Shown in pieces: positions 39,129 to 48,994 of a DNA stretch of 64,000 nt. This DNA is from Spiroplasma citri (GTDB lineage Bacteria; Bacillota_I; Bacilli_A; Mycoplasmatales; Mycoplasmataceae). Positions within the stretch are counted from its first letter, which is position 1. Every line of letters begins with the position of its first letter. The notes under the pieces are model-generated. The model saw only the letters and a list, made by a program, of their open reading frames with translations. It was not told the origin of the DNA and did no database searches. The translations under genes and the position numbers were made by a program. The stretch is taken from assembly GCF_001886855.1 (NCBI RefSeq), contig NZ_CP013197.1, forward strand, positions 868,001 to 932,000, written 5' to 3'.

Positions 39129-41265
39129 ATATTAATCGCACAAATTTCATAAAAATAATTAATAAAAAGATATTTGTTATTGTACTATACAATGCGGGAT
39201 TAAATTTTCATACTTCAAATATTTGACTAAAAAAACTATATACTGTTTCAAAAACCTTACCAACACCACTCGCTAACTCATTAACTTGTTTAACACCAGG
39301 AATAGTATTGACAATTCAAATCACCGCACTTCTAATATGAGCACCAAAATCTCATCAACCCTCTGGCGTTACATATTGCACTTGTCATCATTGTTTATCG
39401 GGAAACAACCCAACATTATTAATCTCTTGTCAGTTATAAATTCCAAAATTAAAATCATAATATCGGTACATATCATTCTCTTTTTGTTCTTGCAATTCAA
39501 AAACATTATAACCGATTTTTTGTTCTTCAATTTTTTTATATTGCAAACCATATTTATTTTGTAAATCACCGCCAAAAACATAACCCGAATTTGACTTAAT
39601 ATTATAATTATTAGCAACCGAAAAATCATAATTAAAAACACTACCATAATTATTAATCGTATAAAAACTGTTTATATTTATCTGAAAAATAAAAATATCG
39701 TGGGTAAATTTTAAAACCATTATTTACTAATAAACCATATTTTTTATTATAACCTTGAACATAAGTATTATTCTCTAAATCAAAAATCGTACGTAAATAA
39801 TTAGTATAAAATTTCTGTGAAATCTTAAACATACTATTTAATAATTTATCAAATTGTAATTTATCGTTAATATTTTCACTCAACAAAATATTATTAAAAT
39901 TTTGTAATTTCAAAGCAAAAAAGTTAACTAAAACAGTATCATACTGTAAATTATTAATATATCCATTTTCAATAAACGAACTACGATTTTGAAACACTGG
40001 CACCAAAGCACTTGCAAAAAACGACTGTAAAAACTTAGATAAATCAAACTGACCGCTAAACTGTTGATAATATTTTAAATCTTTACTATTTAATGATGCA
40101 TAAATTGAACCATTAAAATTAAAAACCTCACCCATTCCCATTCGCATAAAACTAAAATTAAAACTTAAATCATCATTATTAATATTATTTAACTCTAAAC
40201 TACCAGAAATAATTAAATTTGCTTCATCAACAGTTAAAATCATCCGATAAATTGCTTTTTTAATATTTTTAACATCCAATTCATCAACCGTCTCAAAATC
40301 AAAAATTATCCGCTTTGTTCCAACCTTATTCGGATTTTCATAATCAGCACTTCCGCCTTGCTGAACCCTAGTATTTTCTAGCAAAACAGAATATAAAGAT
40401 AAACTAATAAATTCTTTTACGCGAGTTTGTTGATAACTATTTCAATCAGTAATTTCACCAGTGTTTTTATCAATAGTAGGTATTTGTGGCTCACCATTAC
40501 CATCTCAACGATAAAGACCTTTAAGGTTATTATTTTTAGCATAATATTTTATACTATGAACATAAATTACCTCTCCTATTTTCTTTACACCAGATGTATC
40601 GTGTTTAAACTTACCAATTTTTCATTCATTACTTGTATTTTTTCACTCAACAAAATAATATTTATTATCAACATTATTTTCAAAAGAATTGTAATCAGTA
40701 ATTAATTTTCAATTATCTTGGTTTAACTTAACTCTTGGATAATGATTTTCTTTATAACGGTCAACATTTTCCACAATTTCTTTCGATACATCAAACATCT
40801 TATATTTTACAGCAAAAGAATAAATAAAATCAGTTAAATCATCCAAAAAATTCTCCTTTTTAACATCATAAAATTTTTCAACCATATACTGATTTTTTAA
40901 ACTATGTCATTGTTGATAATAATTTAAAAATGTTTCACTAGGTTTATCATAAACAACTCCCGTAGAATAACTATCTTGTAAAAAATCCAAATACCATTTA
41001 TCATTAAATGATAATTTTTTTGATGTTTTTAAAGTTGGATTAATAAAATAATTTGTCTCCGACCAATTTTCAAAAAAACTACTGCGTAAAAACATTGTAT
41101 TAATAAAATCAGTTTCATTAATACCTTTACCAGTAATAATTCTTCTTGTTTAAGCGTATAATGCTCCTCATTTAAGGGTCTAAACGCCGTTAAAGTAATA
41201 AATGGAATAACCAAACCCAAAAAACTTAAAATAAATATGGCAAATAAAGATAACGATTTTTTCAT
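39127..41265 (-). pseudogene. SpV1-C adsorption protein, two frameshifts
   Basis: The signal region MKKSLSLFAIFILSFLGLV is intact, then an insertion near 41140 shifts the frame. The middle part (from FLRSSFFENWSETNYFINP through the variable domain to FYFSDKYKQFLYD) is open in the second frame. A deletion near 39665 removes about 30 bases relative to SpV1-A and shifts again; the C-terminal part with the anchor IFLLIIFMKFVRLI is open in the third. The variable domain at 40440-40718 matches the facing lipoprotein. Confidence 0.82.
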
Positions 41266-41276
41266 AAACTTAACTC

Positions 41277-41513
41277 CTAACTATACAATGTTTTTGAAAC
41301 AATAAACCCAACAATATATAAACTTGATATCGTTAACATTAACGGATGACTAAACAAAACTGCCATTCTACCAAATAATCAAATCAACCAATTATCAGAA
41401 TTATATAAATCCATAATAATATTTTTTGCCGATGTAAATTGATTAATAATAACAGTAATAAAACCAGTTCCAAATATCGCAATCGCCGCCACCAATAAAA
41501 CTAATTTAATCAT
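41277..41513 (-). CDS. SpV1 membrane protein, 78 aa
   Basis: Intact counterpart of 8042-8278 ([20 protein letters not shown] start). Overlaps the previous stop by one base. TAG stop followed by the TTAGGAG site of the adsorption gene. Confidence 0.75.
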
Positions 41514-41890
41514 TACTTAACACCTCTTTTAAATTTTGCTTGTTGTCTAACATTTTGACGCTTAATTTCTCGTTTAACTTGCTGCTTATTACTATTTTGA
41601 TAAACATTTTTACCAACATTAATACCTTTTCGTACAGTTGACGAATATACTTGCGAAACACCATTATTAACTGTCGAACCTAAATTATTATATTGTGTTG
41701 ATGTCCCGTGAATTGCATAAATCGATAACTTAATAACCATAAAAAAGATTAAAAAATAAGCAATTGACGTATTTGTCATCGGTAATTTTGTATTTCAAAT
41801 TACATCAAAAATAAACAAAAATATATCAAAAACAAAACTAAAAATCTTGTCTCAATTACTATTATTATTTTCAACTAATAAATTAATCAT
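41513..41890 (-). CDS. SpV1 membrane protein with basic tail, 125 aa
   Basis: Residue-for-residue close to the 7665-8042 product, including the tail [19 protein letters not shown]. Overlaps the end of the ATPase frame. Intact. Confidence 0.75.
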
Positions 41891-42897
41891 CTTTACTATT
41901 TCCTTTCTCTTTTTTAGGTTTTAAATTCTTTTTCAAAATATCAATATCAAATAACTCCAATCGTTCTTTAACGCTTAATTTTGTGATTTCCGATCAATAA
42001 TAAAATTTTTCATTAACAATTTCATCATTCTTTAAATCACGTACAAACTTTAACCATTCACTATCATACTTATTAGCAAATTCAAGGGGAATTATTATTT
42101 TAAAAAACCGAATTCCTAACTCAACATCCGACTTATGTTTTGCTCTTTTACCTTCTACTGTTCGTTCTACTGATTTTGTTTTTCAAATTTCATAATCCGT
42201 TATATCTTGGAAAATCCCAATTCGCATAATAAAGAAACGATTAAAAAAAATTAAATCCTTTTTTAGCAACGGGTTTTTTCAATGAAATTGGAATAATAAT
42301 TCCACTTGCTAACTGGCGAATATTATTTCAAATCATACCCTCACGCTGAGCAGTAAACAACGCACGATGTCCAAAATGTCTCGCTAAAACAATTCACGGT
42401 ATTTTACCACTATGAACTTTTTTTTCATCGTGAGGACTAGTTCCGTCAATATATAAATAACTTTCATCAAATAAAATAACACTATCATCTAGGGGAACGG
42501 GTTTTGTTCTATCAGTAAAATCTAAATTTTTAAATGTTAAAACTTTAACCTTATCATCTTCTAACGGATAATTACTATAAATTTCATCTGTCAATAATTT
42601 CATAGTTTGCGACAAATAAGTTAAAAGTAATGTTTTACCAGTTCCTAACTTACCAATAATTACCGATAACGGATTATCTCAAACAAAATTTACTAACCCA
42701 AAAGAATTTAACTGATAAAAAATATTTTTTCACAATCATCACACAAAATAAACACACTGCAAAGCAAATAATATTCAAAATACTAAACCAACACAATACA
42801 AAGAAATTAACCAAAGTAATAAATCAATTAAACTAAACAAAAGCATTGAACCACTAATATAACAATAGTTTTTAAAGAAAAATATAAATTTTTTCAT
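41883..42897 (-). pseudogene. Zot-like ATPase, one frameshift
   Basis: The first 215 or so residues are open and include an intact Walker A (GKLGTGKT) and Walker B (SVILFDESYLYIDG). An eighth T in the run at about 42243-42250 (seven in SpV1-A) shifts the frame and removes the C-terminal third. A single-base sequence error is an alternative explanation. Confidence 0.8.
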
Positions 42898-43100
42898 TAT
42901 TTAAAATACCCAACTATCTTAAAAACCATTCACAAGAAAAACCAAGTTAAAAACAAAATCACAACTCAAACACCAACCATCAAGGTTAAATATTCATTTT
43001 GCGTTAAATTCCACATTGTAATACTTTCAACATTCGTTTTATCGATAAACAAAAATATATGAATAAAAAACTCTTTTAATTTAATTCAATCATTTTGCAT
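42897..43100 (-). CDS. SpV1 small membrane protein, 67 aa
   Basis: Intact counterpart of 6456-6659 (MQNDWIKLKEFFIHIFLFID), overlapping the ATPase start by one base. Confidence 0.75.
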
Positions 43101-43102
43101 TT

Positions 43103-43252
43103 TTAAAAACTCCATATTTTTTGAATAAGTTTAAAAAACATTCCAAAAAATAAAACAACAAATAACACAAAGGATATAACATATAAAAACTCAGGGGCAT
43201 TTGCACCAATAATATAACTAACAAATTGAACTCAATAATTATATAAACTCAT
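43103..43252 (-). CDS. SpV1 small membrane protein, 49 aa
   Basis: MSLYNYWVQFVSYIIGANAP with one membrane segment, as at 6304. Here its start overlaps the end of an extra upstream gene (43239-43610) instead of the 146-residue gene. Confidence 0.75.
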
Positions 43253-43610
43253 AATAAAAACCTCCATATTTATCATATTCATATGCATTTTTATAATCAA
43301 AACGAAACATACTAAGTTTAACGGGTTTTTTATAAAATTGTTCATCTAAAATTTCACAAAATTCGTAAGACAAGGATTTTTTAAATTTTTTATAACATTT
43401 CTTACACAAAAATTTAACTTTATATTCGCCACCAAACTTTCTAAAATAAACTTGTGCCTTTATAAATTGATTAGAACAACCAAATAATTTAAAATAATTT
43501 TCATTTGAATTATAAATAATATAACCATTATCACATAATTTATAACCTTTATTTTTTTCGTACTTTATTCTATTTTCTCTTTGTTCTTCTTTTGTTGATT
43601 TAACTTCCAT
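43239..43610 (-). CDS. SpV1-C-specific Cys-containing protein, 123 aa
   Basis: It begins MEVKSTKEEQRENRIKYEKN after a GAGGA site (an upstream ATG at 43625 is less well placed). It contains four or five Cys, including CKKC in VKFLCKKCYKKFKKS, so it may bind zinc. The Lys-rich composition suggests a nucleic-acid or protein contact. SpV1-A and SpV1-B lack it at this place. It is an accessory gene inserted between two conserved genes; function unknown. Confidence 0.65.
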   Translation of the reverse strand: MEVKSTKEEQRENRIKYEKNKGYKLCDNGYIIYNSNENYFKLFGCSNQFIKAQVYFRKFGGEYKVKFLCKKCYKKFKKSLSYEFCEILDEQFYKKPVKLSMFRFDYKNAYEYDKYGGFYYEFI

Positions 43611-43634
43611 TTTATAATTCCTCACAGTCTTTAA

Positions 43635-44048
43635 TTAATTGTTCTTTTTTTCAACACTTAAATTTGTGAAATTATTATTGTTATTATTTGCTTTTACTTT
43701 TTTAGGTTCACTTGAAAATAACGCTTTTTTCATTTTAGTAAAATAATTTTGTTTATATTGATTATATAAATTGATTAATTCTGTTCCAGTTAAATATTTT
43801 CAAATATTTCGCTTTAAATTTTCATCATATTTTACAATAGGGTAAGAATTATCATAAATCAAACCGATTGCTACTTGTTCCAAATGTTTTTCACTCGGAT
43901 AAATAAACTTATTACTCAATCAAAAACCAATATGACGATTATGATTAGGTAAATTAATAAAACTTGCTTTTTCTGTTGTAAAAGGGATAAATTCCTTACT
44001 AATAAAATAATTTTCTACATTATGATTTTTCTTAACAAAATTACTCAA
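43635..44048 (-). CDS. Conserved SpV1 protein, variant C-terminus, 137 aa
   Basis: Starts at TTG like the 5863 protein ([18 protein letters not shown]). Most of the body is the same, but a one-base change after NLSVEKK makes it end about ten residues early. The altered end coincides with insertion of the accessory gene just downstream. Confidence 0.7.
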
Positions 44049-44376
44049 TTTTATCAACTTCTTTCTTTAATTGTTTTTTAAATCCTTTATTTAAATCTAT
44101 ATGTTCCAAAATAGTTGGTACAATTGCCAAAATTACAGAAACAAACCATAAAACTAATGCCAAAATAAAAATTTCTTTATTGTTATTATTTATATTTAAA
44201 ATAAAAACATAAACTAACACAACTGAACTTATAAAAAGAAAAATATATAAAAATCAAGCAACAAAATTAACTAAAATATATCATTTTTTTAATTTTTTAT
44301 ATTCCTTAATTGTTTTAAATTCCTTACTAATAAAATAATTTTCTACATTCTGATTTTTCTTAACAAAATTACTCAA
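44041..44376 (-). CDS. Chimeric SpV1 membrane protein, 111 aa
   Basis: The first 20 or so residues ([23 protein letters not shown] start) come from the 146-residue protein. They are joined in frame to a membrane protein of the 119-residue type ([20 protein letters not shown], two hydrophobic segments, end KKEVDKIE). The same border sequences on both sides show an unequal recombination that duplicated the unit. It is open and may be expressed. Confidence 0.6.
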
Positions 44377-44728
44377 TTTTATCAACTCCTCGTCTTACTG
44401 GTCTTAACATTGTGCCTTTTCCTAATCCTCCAATTATATTTTCTAACGGTAACATTCTTTTCTTTAACAACATAACTTTATATTCTTTAATTTCGCATAT
44501 ATGACATTGAATTATAAAAAATAAAAGAATAAATATTAAAAATAAAAATAAAGAAAAAAGTAAAATACCAACAATTATTTCTCTATTTGAAAACAAAACA
44601 AGACCTACAATAATTTCAATAAGAACAATGAAAAATTGAAAATAAACAAAACCAAAAACAAAATTCCTAATAATAAAATCTCTCTTTAATTTTTTACATT
44701 CCTTAGTTGTTTTAAATTTCATATCCAT
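44369..44728 (-). CDS. SpV1 membrane protein, 119 aa
   Basis: Nearly identical to 5511-5870 ([18 protein letters not shown] start, [10 protein letters not shown] end). Upstream lie the iteron-like repeats at about 44755-44895. Overlaps the chimeric gene start. Confidence 0.75.
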   Translation of the reverse strand: MDMKFKTTKECKKLKRDFIIRNFVFGFVYFQFFIVLIEIIVGLVLFSNREIIVGILLFSLFLFLIFILLFFIIQCHICEIKEYKVMLLKKRMLPLENIIGGLGKGTMLRPVRRGVDKIE

Positions 44729-44734
44729 AAGATA

Positions 44735-45091
44735 ATCTCCTAACTAAATATTTGTTTAATAAACAATGTTATAAATAATGTTTATATAATGTTTTTTAAT
44801 TGTAATAAACACTGATTATTAACAATGTTATACATAATGCTAATATATTGTTTATTTAATGTTTAATAAAAACTGTTAATAAGCATTGTTAAATATAAAA
44901 ATAATAAAAATTGGCACACTGAAAATAACTATTAAGAACTTTAATAGTAAATATAATAAGTTCATTTTTCTATTTAATAAATTCATTTTTTACAAATGTG
45001 ATAGCATCTATTTTTTGATTATCATGAATGGTATCACCAATTAAAACAATTATTTCACTAAAAATTCCTAGTGTGCCTTAGATAATAAATA
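44735..45091. other. SpV1-C non-coding cassette, shortened
   Basis: Contains the iteron-like AACAATGTT/TTTATT repeats and the border motifs GGCACACTG (about 44916) and AGTGTGCC (about 45070). Only an internal part of the 269-bp element survives; its inverted ends and the 20-bp inverted repeat are missing. If these are needed for replication or packaging, SpV1-C is defective. Confidence 0.6.
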
Positions 45092-45344
45092 TTAAAATCC
45101 TTTAACCATAACACGGAAAAAGTTTAAGATTTTAATAATACAAAATATAGCAAATGGAATTAATATAATTCACGCTTCACCTAAAAAAACCATTATCTCA
45201 AGTAAAATATTTGTTATACCTTCTTTAACTTTTCATAATGCACTAGTCAAACCCGTTCAAATACCAGTCATACCCTCAGACATAGTTTTAGGTGTAGGTG
45301 CTGTTAAAAAATTAAACGCTGTTGTTAAATACAATACCTAACAT
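45092..45344 (-). pseudogene. SpV1 capsid gene with early frameshift
   Basis: One extra base in the fourth codon region (GGTATTGTATTT instead of GGTATGTATTT) stops the normal frame after ten codons. The rest of the capsid frame is intact, and a TTG inside the insertion could restart it. Probably inactivating. Confidence 0.75.
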
Positions 45345-45355
45345 TATTTATTACT

Positions 45356-45493
45356 CTACTTTCTTTCAATTTCTTTTTTATCTTTTTTCTTTCCTCGAAT
45401 TTGTTTAATTTTTTGGTAAATTAATAAACCAAAATAAAGAAAAATTGCTAATACAATAACAACACTAAATATTGTCGTTAATCAAGTTGGCAT
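45356..45493 (-). CDS. SpV1 small membrane protein, 45 aa
   Basis: [20 protein letters not shown] with the basic tail, ending four residues early at TAG compared with 4156 and so no longer overlapping the capsid start. Confidence 0.7.
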
Positions 45494-45499
45494 AATACA

Positions 45500-45590
45500 T
45501 CTCCTTTCTAAAAACTAAAAAATTGAAATTTGCAAACTCGCTCCGCTCGTTGTCGCTTCGCTCCATTAAAAACACTACTGAATAAATTAT
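45500..45590. repeat. GC-rich palindromic island upstream of capsid operon
   Basis: GCAAACTCGCTCCGCTCGTTG and the following CGCTTCGCTCC form short stems. SpV1-A has a different GC-rich palindromic island in the same place (4098-4130, with GCGTAGCG and CGCGGAGCGTGACGCG). SpV1-B keeps a shortened version (about 22380-22400). Confidence 0.55.
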
Positions 45591-45623
45591 CCGCTAATAA
45601 ATTACGCGGAATAATTTATTCTT

Positions 45624-45734
45624 TTACTTTTTAATTTCAATATCTTTTGCAATCTTATTAACAGTATTAATAACATTATCTTTACCATACTTTTTCACTA
45701 GGGACCGCAAAATAAAATATTGCTTTGTTTGCAT
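45624..45734 (-). CDS. Small SpV1 leader protein, 36 aa
   Basis: MQTKQYFILRSLVKKYGKDN with the same end as at 22209. First gene inside the right terminal repeat of SpV1-C, after GAGGAG. Confidence 0.7.
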   Translation of the reverse strand: MQTKQYFILRSLVKKYGKDNVINTVNKIAKDIEIKK

Positions 45735-45801
45735 AATTTCAACTCCTCAATTAAAAATATTAAAAAAATTTACTTTCCAAAACTGTAAAAACCAAAAATA
45801 C

Positions 45802-45822
45802 AAAATGTATGTGGTTTCTACA
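45802..45822. repeat. Terminal inverted repeat of SpV1-C, right
   Basis: Complement of the left repeat at 37178-37199. Host/phage recT sequence resumes directly after it, so this is the insertion border. No obvious matching target duplication is seen on the two sides. Confidence 0.8.
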
Positions 45823-45827
45823 GAATA

Positions 45828-46111
45828 TAACCCTTATAACCAATTTGCAACTGTCCTTTTCAATTATATGGAACAATATAGGCATATCCTAAGTTAGGAT
45901 CTAACGGTAAATCTAATAACATTGCTTTTACACAAGCAGATAAAACACTCATTAAATTTATTTTTTCTTTATCAAATAAACTGGGATTATTATTATAAAT
46001 TGTTAAGATATTTTTACGAAATAAATTAATTTCTTTCTGATTTGTTAATTTTTCATTAATTCAATTATTAACTTTTGAATTATTTAATATTAATTCAATT
46101 TTATTATTCAT
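45828..46111 (-). pseudogene. RecT N-terminal fragment (duplicate copy)
   Basis: Encodes the first 95 or so residues of the same RecT as at 50206 (MNNKIELILNNSKVNNWINE, then LPLDPNLGYAYIVPYNWKGQ) and is cut by the SpV1-C right end. Unlike the copy at 49353-50206 it has the correct frame through the GYAY stretch. Confidence 0.8.
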
Positions 46112-46112
46112 T

Positions 46113-46244
46113 TTATTTTTTCTCCTTTTTTATTTTTCACAAATAACACGAATAGCAATTATATTTATGTAATTTTGTAAAAAAGCATAATTTTATATTT
46201 TTACATTTTAAAAAATGATTACGATATTTATTACATTTTTTCAT
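46113..46244 (-). CDS. Small Cys-rich phage protein, 43 aa (duplicate)
   Basis: Starts MKKCNKYRNHFLKCKNIKLC and contains NCYSCYLW; five or six Cys suggest a zinc site. Identical in the copy at 50208-50339. Overlaps the next gene and is followed directly by recT. Function unknown. Confidence 0.6.
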
Positions 46245-46461
46245 TATATTTTTTTCTTTCTAAAATTAGATCTAACTTATCATCTTTACAAATAACTAAA
46301 TTATTTTCCCCATAATTTTTTTTAAAATATTCTCATTCCCAAGTTGAATTAATATTGACATCTTCAACATCAATACCAGTTATATATTCACCAAAATAAG
46401 TTTTACATGGTCGTTTACCTTTTTCAGAACGATAACATAAAATATATTTATTATTTTTCAT
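46231..46461 (-). CDS. Small phage protein, 76 aa (duplicate)
   Basis: MKNNKYILCYRSEKGKRPCK, then YITGIDVEDVNINSTWEWEY and a Lys-rich end. Copy at 50326-50556 differs by two or three residues. Lies between ssb and recT in the phage recombination operon. Confidence 0.6.
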
Positions 46462-46463
46462 AT

Positions 46464-46629
46464 TTAATCTCATAAAATCGCATCATCATTATTTTCAAAT
46501 GATTTATTTGCTTCTATTTCTTCTAAACGAATATTTCTTGTTGCTGATTGGGTCTGATTTATTTTTGTGGGTGTTATGGGAGGTGTACTATTTTTTAAAT
46601 TATTATTAGTTTGTAAAAATTGACAACTA
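46464..46629 (-). pseudogene. SSB C-terminal fragment (duplicate)
   Basis: Only the last 55 codons of the SSB gene are present (QFLQTNNNLKNSTPPITPTK to ENNDDAILWD). The junction to the truncated terminase gene falls in TAGTTGTCAATTTTTAC at about 46629. Confidence 0.75.
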
Positions 46630-47194
46630 ATAGTGGTTGAAAAAAAGAATTATTATGTATAAACTCTATTTTATCTCGCTTAACTTTTAAAATTTTATTT
46701 AAGTTAGGATTAATAAAAATCATTCGTCGCATTTCTTCATAAACTCTTTTTGCTTGATCTCGTTTGGTTGCAATAGAATAAAGTTCGGCATTTGCTTCAT
46801 TATCTAAAATTAAACTTTTTAAAGCGATTGCAGAAGCAAGGGCGGTTTTTCCATTTCCTCTTCCAACAATTAAGAGTGCTTCTTTAAATCTTCTTAAATT
46901 TGTTTTTTTATCATAAAAACCATATAATGCTTCTAAAAATGCTTTTTGCCATAATTCTAATTTAAAATTTTGTTTATTATATTCTCCAGTTGTATGAAAG
47001 CAAGATTTTTCAATAAAGCTAATTGTTTTATTTGCTTCTTTGTGATTAAAATAATAATCTTTATTTGATTTTAATTCTTTTACTAATGTGGAAACAATTT
47101 TTTTAATTTTTATTCCAACTTTATTTTTATTTGAGTTTTTATTTATTCATTCATAATATAGTTCTAAATTTGTTTTTTCATTATTTGCTTGCAT
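46630..47194 (-). pseudogene. Terminase large subunit, truncated
   Basis: Begins MQANNEKTNLELYYEWINKN directly after the small-subunit stop. It has FKLELWQKAFLEALYGFYDK, Walker A LIVGRGNGKTALASAIALKS and ELYSIATKRDQAKRVYEEMR, typical of HK97-type terminases. It ends after FIHNNSFFQPLL at the duplication junction, so Walker B and the nuclease domain are missing. Not the same lineage as the terminase at 35489. Confidence 0.85.
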
Positions 47195-47196
47195 TC

Positions 47197-47679
47197 TTAT
47201 TTTTCCTCTGAATTATCATATAAATTATTAAAATTAAAAGTATCGGAATTATCTTTTTGATTAGCTATTTTTATTCATTGTTCTATTATTTCATATCCAG
47301 CTTTATAATCTTTATATGCTTGTCCATAAGAAATTAAAGCGGGGTGTCTTACTTCTTTTGGTTTTCCGCGATTATTATCGGTTTCAGAAAATAATTTACC
47401 GTCATTAATTAAGGTTTGGATTTCATTATTAATGTTATTTAAAGTTAATTTAAGGGTACAAAATTCTTCTAAAAAATCAAGTTTAATAATATCTAAAATA
47501 ACATTTTTTTCTTTTAAAAATCGTTTATATTTATTTATTAATTTTTCTTTATCTTTTTGTCAATTTAAAAGGTTTTTTTGTTGGTTTAAGTTATTGTTTT
47601 CTTTTGTTAAAATGCTTTCATTTTTTGTTAAATTTTGGTTATTTTTTGCTTGTTTTTTGCTATTTTTTAACTCATTCAT
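47197..47679 (-). CDS. Phage terminase small subunit, P27 type
   Basis: A 160-residue protein: a Lys/Asn-rich coiled N-terminus, then IIKLDFLEEFCTLKLTLNNI and RGKPKEVRHPALISYGQAYK, the arrangement of P27-family small terminases, which recognise phage DNA for packaging. Starts at ATG 47679 and is followed directly by the large subunit. Confidence 0.75.
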
Positions 47680-47949
47680 TTATAAAAACTCCTTTATTTA
47701 CGGGGTTTTTTATTATTTTTAGTATAAAAGTGTGGTTTTTTTTAAAATTAAAAAAAGTGTACACGGAACCCCACCATCACGGAACCCTATAAGTCCTTAT
47801 TTTAAAGGACTTATAGGGGGGTATATAAGTAAAATAAAATTAATATTTATATAACTAATTACACCGTGATGATACCGTCATTAAAAATATTTGTCAAATA
47901 AAAAACAACAAAATTAATTGTTGTTTGATTAAATTAATTTTTTATAAAA
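47680..47949. other. Intergenic with strong hairpin
   Basis: No gene. The stem CCCTATAAGTCCTT/AAGGACTTATAGGG with loop ATTTTA lies at about 47785-47820, near a TACACGGAACCCCACCATCACGG stretch (split by two similar CACGGAACCC motifs). It separates the terminase genes from the secreted protein gene. Confidence 0.55.
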
Positions 47950-48534
47950 TTAAATATTTTTTACAAAATTTATTGTTTCTTCCGGATTTATAAATAATTT
48001 AATTTTATTATTATTATTTGTAAAACCTTCCATTCTAAATAGCATATTTAAATAAAAATTATTATTTTTTTTAACAAAACATAAATTATAAATAATTTCT
48101 ACTTCATAATTTCGGTTTGGTTTATATTTATAAAATTTTAAATTAGAATTATTTTCGTTTTTATCTAAAAGAGAAATATAATTATAATATTCATTAGGTT
48201 TTAACGCCTTAACTATATATGTATCTTGGTTTAATTCTTTATCAAAAACAGATAAAGACATATTAAAATTTTTAAAATAAAAACCGTTAAAATTTTCTTT
48301 TAATTCTTTCAAAGAATTAATATTTAATTTTTCTGTAAGGTTTAATTCACAGTTAAATAATATTTCATCTTCTAAAATTTGTTGTTTAATAAAAAATTCT
48401 TTTTTATTAAAATTAATATTAATATTTTCACAAGTATAAATATTATTTGAGGAACTTGGCATCATTGCCATTAATGGTGTTACTCCAGCAGTTAATAATG
48501 TAAATGAACTTAATAATCCTATTTTTTTTTTCAT
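47950..48534 (-). CDS. Secreted protein with signal peptide, 194 aa
   Basis: Starts MKKKIGLLSSFTLLTAGVTP (signal peptide; no lipobox Cys seen near residues 20-25, cleavage expected around PLMAM). The mature part contains two Cys (IYTCENININF and LFNCELNL), KNFNMSLSVFDKELNQDTYI and a C-terminal FINPEETINFVKNI. It lies inside the phage gene block. It may be a lysogenic-conversion surface protein; not recognised. Confidence 0.6.
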   Translation of the reverse strand: MKKKIGLLSSFTLLTAGVTPLMAMMPSSSNNIYTCENININFNKKEFFIKQQILEDEILFNCELNLTEKLNINSLKELKENFNGFYFKNFNMSLSVFDKELNQDTYIVKALKPNEYYNYISLLDKNENNSNLKFYKYKPNRNYEVEIIYNLCFVKKNNNFYLNMLFRMEGFTNNNNKIKLFINPEETINFVKNI

Positions 48535-48705
48535 ATATATCATTCCTTTCTTTTATAAAAATAGAAATAATAGGCTTATTTTCCTTATTATTCCCATAAA
48601 TTTAAAAAGAATTGATATGATATCAAAATTTGATACAATAATTTACAAAAAAACAAGGAATTTAAGCATTTTGTGTTTCTAAGATATAAAATTATATTTC
48701 TATTT

Positions 48706-48864
48706 TTATAAATTAATCTTATCATACTTATTTTTTATACATTTAAAATGTCCATTATAAAGTAATTGATTTTCATTTTCATTAATTTTTAATAATCCTG
48801 CTTGAGTAAAAATAATTGGTATTTCTTTATTATAATATCCTATTATTATTTTATAACTATTCAT
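48706..48864 (-). CDS. Small hypothetical protein, 52 aa
   Basis: MNSYKIIIGYYNKEIPIIFT to NGHFKCIKNKYDKINL, after AAGGAAG. Follows a methylase relic on the same strand. Not recognised. Confidence 0.45.
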   Translation of the reverse strand: MNSYKIIIGYYNKEIPIIFTQAGLLKINENENQLLYNGHFKCIKNKYDKINL

Positions 48865-48881
48865 TTTTTTCACTTCCTTTG

Positions 48882-48994
48882 TTAATTTTTCTTTTCTGTT
48901 TTAAACATTTTTATAAAAATCTTTTTTAATACATCAATAACAATGCTATTGCCAGCTTGTTTATAAAGTTGTGTTTCTGAAACAATTTTATTTT
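48882..48994 (-). pseudogene. C-5 cytosine methyltransferase C-terminal relic
   Basis: The last 35 or so residues (VSETQLYKQAGNSIVIDVL) match the conserved C-terminal end of Dcm-type enzymes (motif X, QAGNSI). All catalytic parts are missing. It directly follows the HNH gene stop. Confidence 0.7.

Larger units (their letters stand above)
37178..45822 (-). mobile_element. Integrated SpV1-type plectrovirus (SpV1-C) with terminal inverted repeats
   Basis: About 8.6 kb in minus orientation. The ends are inverted repeats (37178-37199 and 45802-45822). It carries an IS481/IS3-type transposase, a lipoprotein with its own variable domain, the full small-gene set, and an extra Cys-containing gene. 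The capsid, ATPase and adsorption genes each have frame breaks. It sits between phage remnants and interrupts recT on its right side. Confidence 0.9.

Noticed and set aside
38827-40705. Apparent 90-residue proteins opposite the variable-domain cassettes (identical at two places)
   Set aside because: These are antisense shadows. Their identity simply reflects the copied variable-domain DNA, which is itself reported.
47432-47792. Plus-strand hydrophobic frames over the terminase small subunit
   Set aside because: T-rich antisense of a Lys/Asn-rich gene gives artificial Phe/Leu-rich frames; the minus-strand gene has clear homology and context.
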